64,000 bases of DNA, from NCBI GenBank assembly GCA_938001865.1, contig CALLAW010000083.1, positions 1-64,000 on the forward strand. The letters are read 5' to 3'. Below the pieces are notes generated by a model. It did not search any database and was not told the origin of the DNA. It was given only the letters and a program-made list of their open reading frames with translations. The stretch is from an uncultured Saprospiraceae bacterium. GTDB taxonomy: Bacteria; Bacteroidota; Bacteroidia; Chitinophagales; Saprospiraceae. Positions 62,424 to 64,000 of this stretch are shown here, piece after piece. The position numbers and the translations under genes were made by a program. Each line of letters starts with the position of its first letter. Position 1 is the first letter of the stretch.

Positions 62424-64000
62424 ATGCCAAACACCATCCTCCAAGAATCGTCAAAGCTCACTCCAGGAATACTCAGTCTCATCCCAACACTCTATGTCGG
62501 ATGGGCTGATAGTATCTTGAGTCCAAGTGAGATCGAATTCGTCCAATCCAAAATCAAAGAACTAGACTTCCTTACCGAAGATGATAAGGCATATTTACTC
62601 AAGTATACTGATCCTAGAAATCCGCCAAGTGACGAAGTATTCAAGACTTGGAAACTTGCTATACAGAGGCACTCTACCACACTCAATGCTGAGGATATTG
62701 CCTCCCTTGAGTCTCTTGGCTTAGAGATAGCTAAGAAAGGGATTGGATATCAAAATGAAGCTCTCTGGAAGGCTCCTCAGACTAAGCAGGCCATCAGAGA
62801 TATCCGTAAATCTCTCGGCATCCAAAATAGAGATGGTGCTCGCATACTCCCGGGACACCTCGTCAAGGTCAATCCTCATACTGACATCAATATCGTCCTT
62901 GCCAAAGAGATGCAAGAACATCTTGATGGTGACTATAAGGAGATAGGTGATAAGATCAAGAAGTTGCTCAGAGATCCATTCTTTGCATATAAGACACTAA
63001 GGAATAAAGATGAATATCGAGATCATGTCCTAGAACAACTCAAAACATTGGCAAGACAAGGATTGACCTCTTACTCATTTCCCACAGAGTATGGTGGGCA
63101 GAATAAGCCAGGAGATCATATCGCCATCTTTGAGAATCTCGCTTACCATGACCTCAGTCTCACAGTCAAGTATGGTGTACAGCTCGGACTCTTCGGCGGT
63201 GCTATCCAAGGATTAGGGACTGAGTCTCACCATCGCAAATATCTCAAGCCAATGATGGATATGGACCTACTCGGTTGCTTCGCCATGACTGAGACCAATC
63301 ATGGATCCAATGTCAAAGGACTAGAGACCGTAGCTGTCTACGATCATGCATCAGAGAGCTATATCATCAATACTCCTCACGAGAAAGCAGGCAAAGAATA
63401 CATCGGTAATGCCATGCACTGTACGATGGCAGCAGTATTTGCCCAATTGATCGTAGATGGTAAGTCACATGGTGTCCATGCCTTCCTCGTTGAAGTCAGA
63501 GACAAAGATCACAATCTATTGCCTGGCGTAAGGATAGAGGACAATGGATACAAGATGGGACTCAATGGCGTAGATAATGGTCGCTTGTGGTTCCAGAATG
63601 TATCAATCCCAAAAGAGAATCTACTCAACAAATATGGAGACGTTGACGATAATGGTCAATATACCAGCCCGATAGAGAATCCTAACAAGCGATTCTTCAC
63701 GATGCTCGGTGCCTTGGTAACAGGGAGAGTGTCTGTCGGTCTTGCAGGAAATAGTGCCGCCAAGACTGCTCTGAGTATTGCTACCAAATATGGAAGTCAA
63801 CGAAGACAATTTGCAAGTAAGGATGGTATAGAAGAAACAATCATCCTCGACTATCCTACCCATCAAGACAGGCTCTTCCCACTCCTTGCTAAGACCTATG
63901 CACTCCACTTTGCACTCCAAAAGCTCAATACAGACCTTGCAGCTGACTCGGACCACAAAGACCGGAGAAAGATAGAGACCAAGGCAGCAGGGCTCAAGGC
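62424..64000 (+). CDS. Acyl-CoA oxidase/dehydrogenase family protein (3' end outside window)
   Basis: The frame opens at the ATG at 62424 and is still open at the right edge (525 codons seen). The first 150 residues are a helical N-terminal part as in acyl-CoA oxidases; then comes the acyl-CoA dehydrogenase core: 'SYSFPTEYGGQNKPGD', 'LLGCFAMTETNHGSNVKGLE' (FAD/substrate motif), 'GYKMGLNGVDNGRLWFQNV' and 'SQRRQFASKDG' with 'YPTHQDRLFPLLAKTYA', which is the acyl-CoA oxidase pattern. It should oxidise acyl-CoA to enoyl-CoA with FAD; whether O2 or ETF is the acceptor is not readable. Confidence 0.9.
   Translation, partial: MPNTILQESSKLTPGILSLIPTLYVGWADSILSPSEIEFVQSKIKELDFLTEDDKAYLLKYTDPRNPPSDEVFKTWKLAIQRHSTTLNAEDIASLESLGLEIAKKGIGYQNEALWKAPQTKQAIRDIRKSLGIQNRDGARILPGHLVKVNPHTDINIVLAKEMQEHLDGDYKEIGDKIKKLLRDPFFAYKTLRNKDEYRDHVLEQLKTLARQGLTSYSFPTEYGGQNKPGDHIAIFENLAYHDLSLTVKYGVQLGLFGGAIQGLGTESHHRKYLKPMMDMDLLGCFAMTETNHGSNVKGLETVAVYDHASESYIINTPHEKAGKEYIGNAMHCTMAAVFAQLIVDGKSHGVHAFLVEVRDKDHNLLPGVRIEDNGYKMGLNGVDNGRLWFQNVSIPKENLLNKYGDVDDNGQYTSPIENPNKRFFTMLGALVTGRVSVGLAGNSAAKTALSIATKYGSQRRQFASKDGIEETIILDYPTHQDRLFPLLAKTYALHFALQKLNTDLAADSDHKDRRKIETKAAGLK

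Noticed and set aside
1-64000. CRISPR arrays, IS elements, prophage, tRNA or rRNA genes
   Set aside because: No repeat-spacer pattern, transposase, integrase or RNA gene sequence was recognised by eye; a tRNAscan or Infernal run would be needed to exclude tRNAs fully.

Overview
The window comes from a chromosome of a Bacteroidota bacterium, most likely of the Saprospiria (Saprospiraceae/Lewinella-type). The reasons are several secreted proteins with C-terminal type IX secretion (T9SS) sorting domains of type A and type B, promoters of the Bacteroidota type (TTG, 19-21 bp, TAnnTTTG), HYR-like multidomain surface proteins, a LytTR regulator with a TPR histidine kinase, LVIVD and DUF4465 families, and the gene order rplM-rpsI-rpsB-tsf. 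Species assignment is inference only. I see no tRNA or rRNA gene, insertion sequence, prophage or CRISPR array.

Layout. 1-5293 (minus) is the N-terminal 1764 residues of a giant secreted protein whose C-terminus lies outside the window; it carries three tandem copies of a 240-297 residue module. 5588-8340 holds a convergent TPR histidine kinase and LytTR response regulator. 8927-11110 is a membrane pyrophosphatase with a near-consensus promoter and a terminator. A short promoter-to-terminator unit without an ORF (11511-11638) is a small RNA candidate. 11629-15937 encodes an Mla-like permease/ATPase pair, a beta-barrel protein and MurA (with Asp in place of the usual catalytic-loop Cys). 16150-21031 is mixed: a TrpF-like protein, a CotH protein with a T9SS tail, a polysaccharide flippase and an AT-rich orphan. 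21191-28732 has FtcD, an EGF-like lipoprotein, three secreted proteins, a double SnoaL-like lipoprotein and an AraC regulator.

28941-32929 (minus) is a four-gene cluster: LVIVD lipoprotein, beta-barrel protein, ECF sigma factor and a protein with an inner-membrane anti-sigma-like N-terminus joined to an outer-membrane barrel. This matches the architecture of the recently described dual membrane-spanning anti-sigma (Dma) proteins and is the most interesting locus here. 33169-40151 is mostly housekeeping (TPR protein, ThiL, methyltransferase, RuvC, methylmalonyl-CoA epimerase, SulP transporter, RluA-type synthase, a 39-residue DUF4834-like protein). 40274-44370 is a CIA30 / TonB receptor / DUF4465 cluster, possibly for cobamide uptake. 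44577-49403 has a 35-residue membrane protein, a BamA-like barrel protein, a CBS protein, a nucleoside-hydrolase-like lipoprotein and an esterase.

49967-57172 is informational housekeeping: short SSB, DEAD-box helicase, MutL, UMP kinase and the rplM-rpsI-rpsB-tsf operon with a good promoter at one end and a good terminator at the other. 57469-62100 carries two further large secreted proteins (T9SS type B and type A) and a small membrane protein. The window ends inside an acyl-CoA oxidase/dehydrogenase-like gene.
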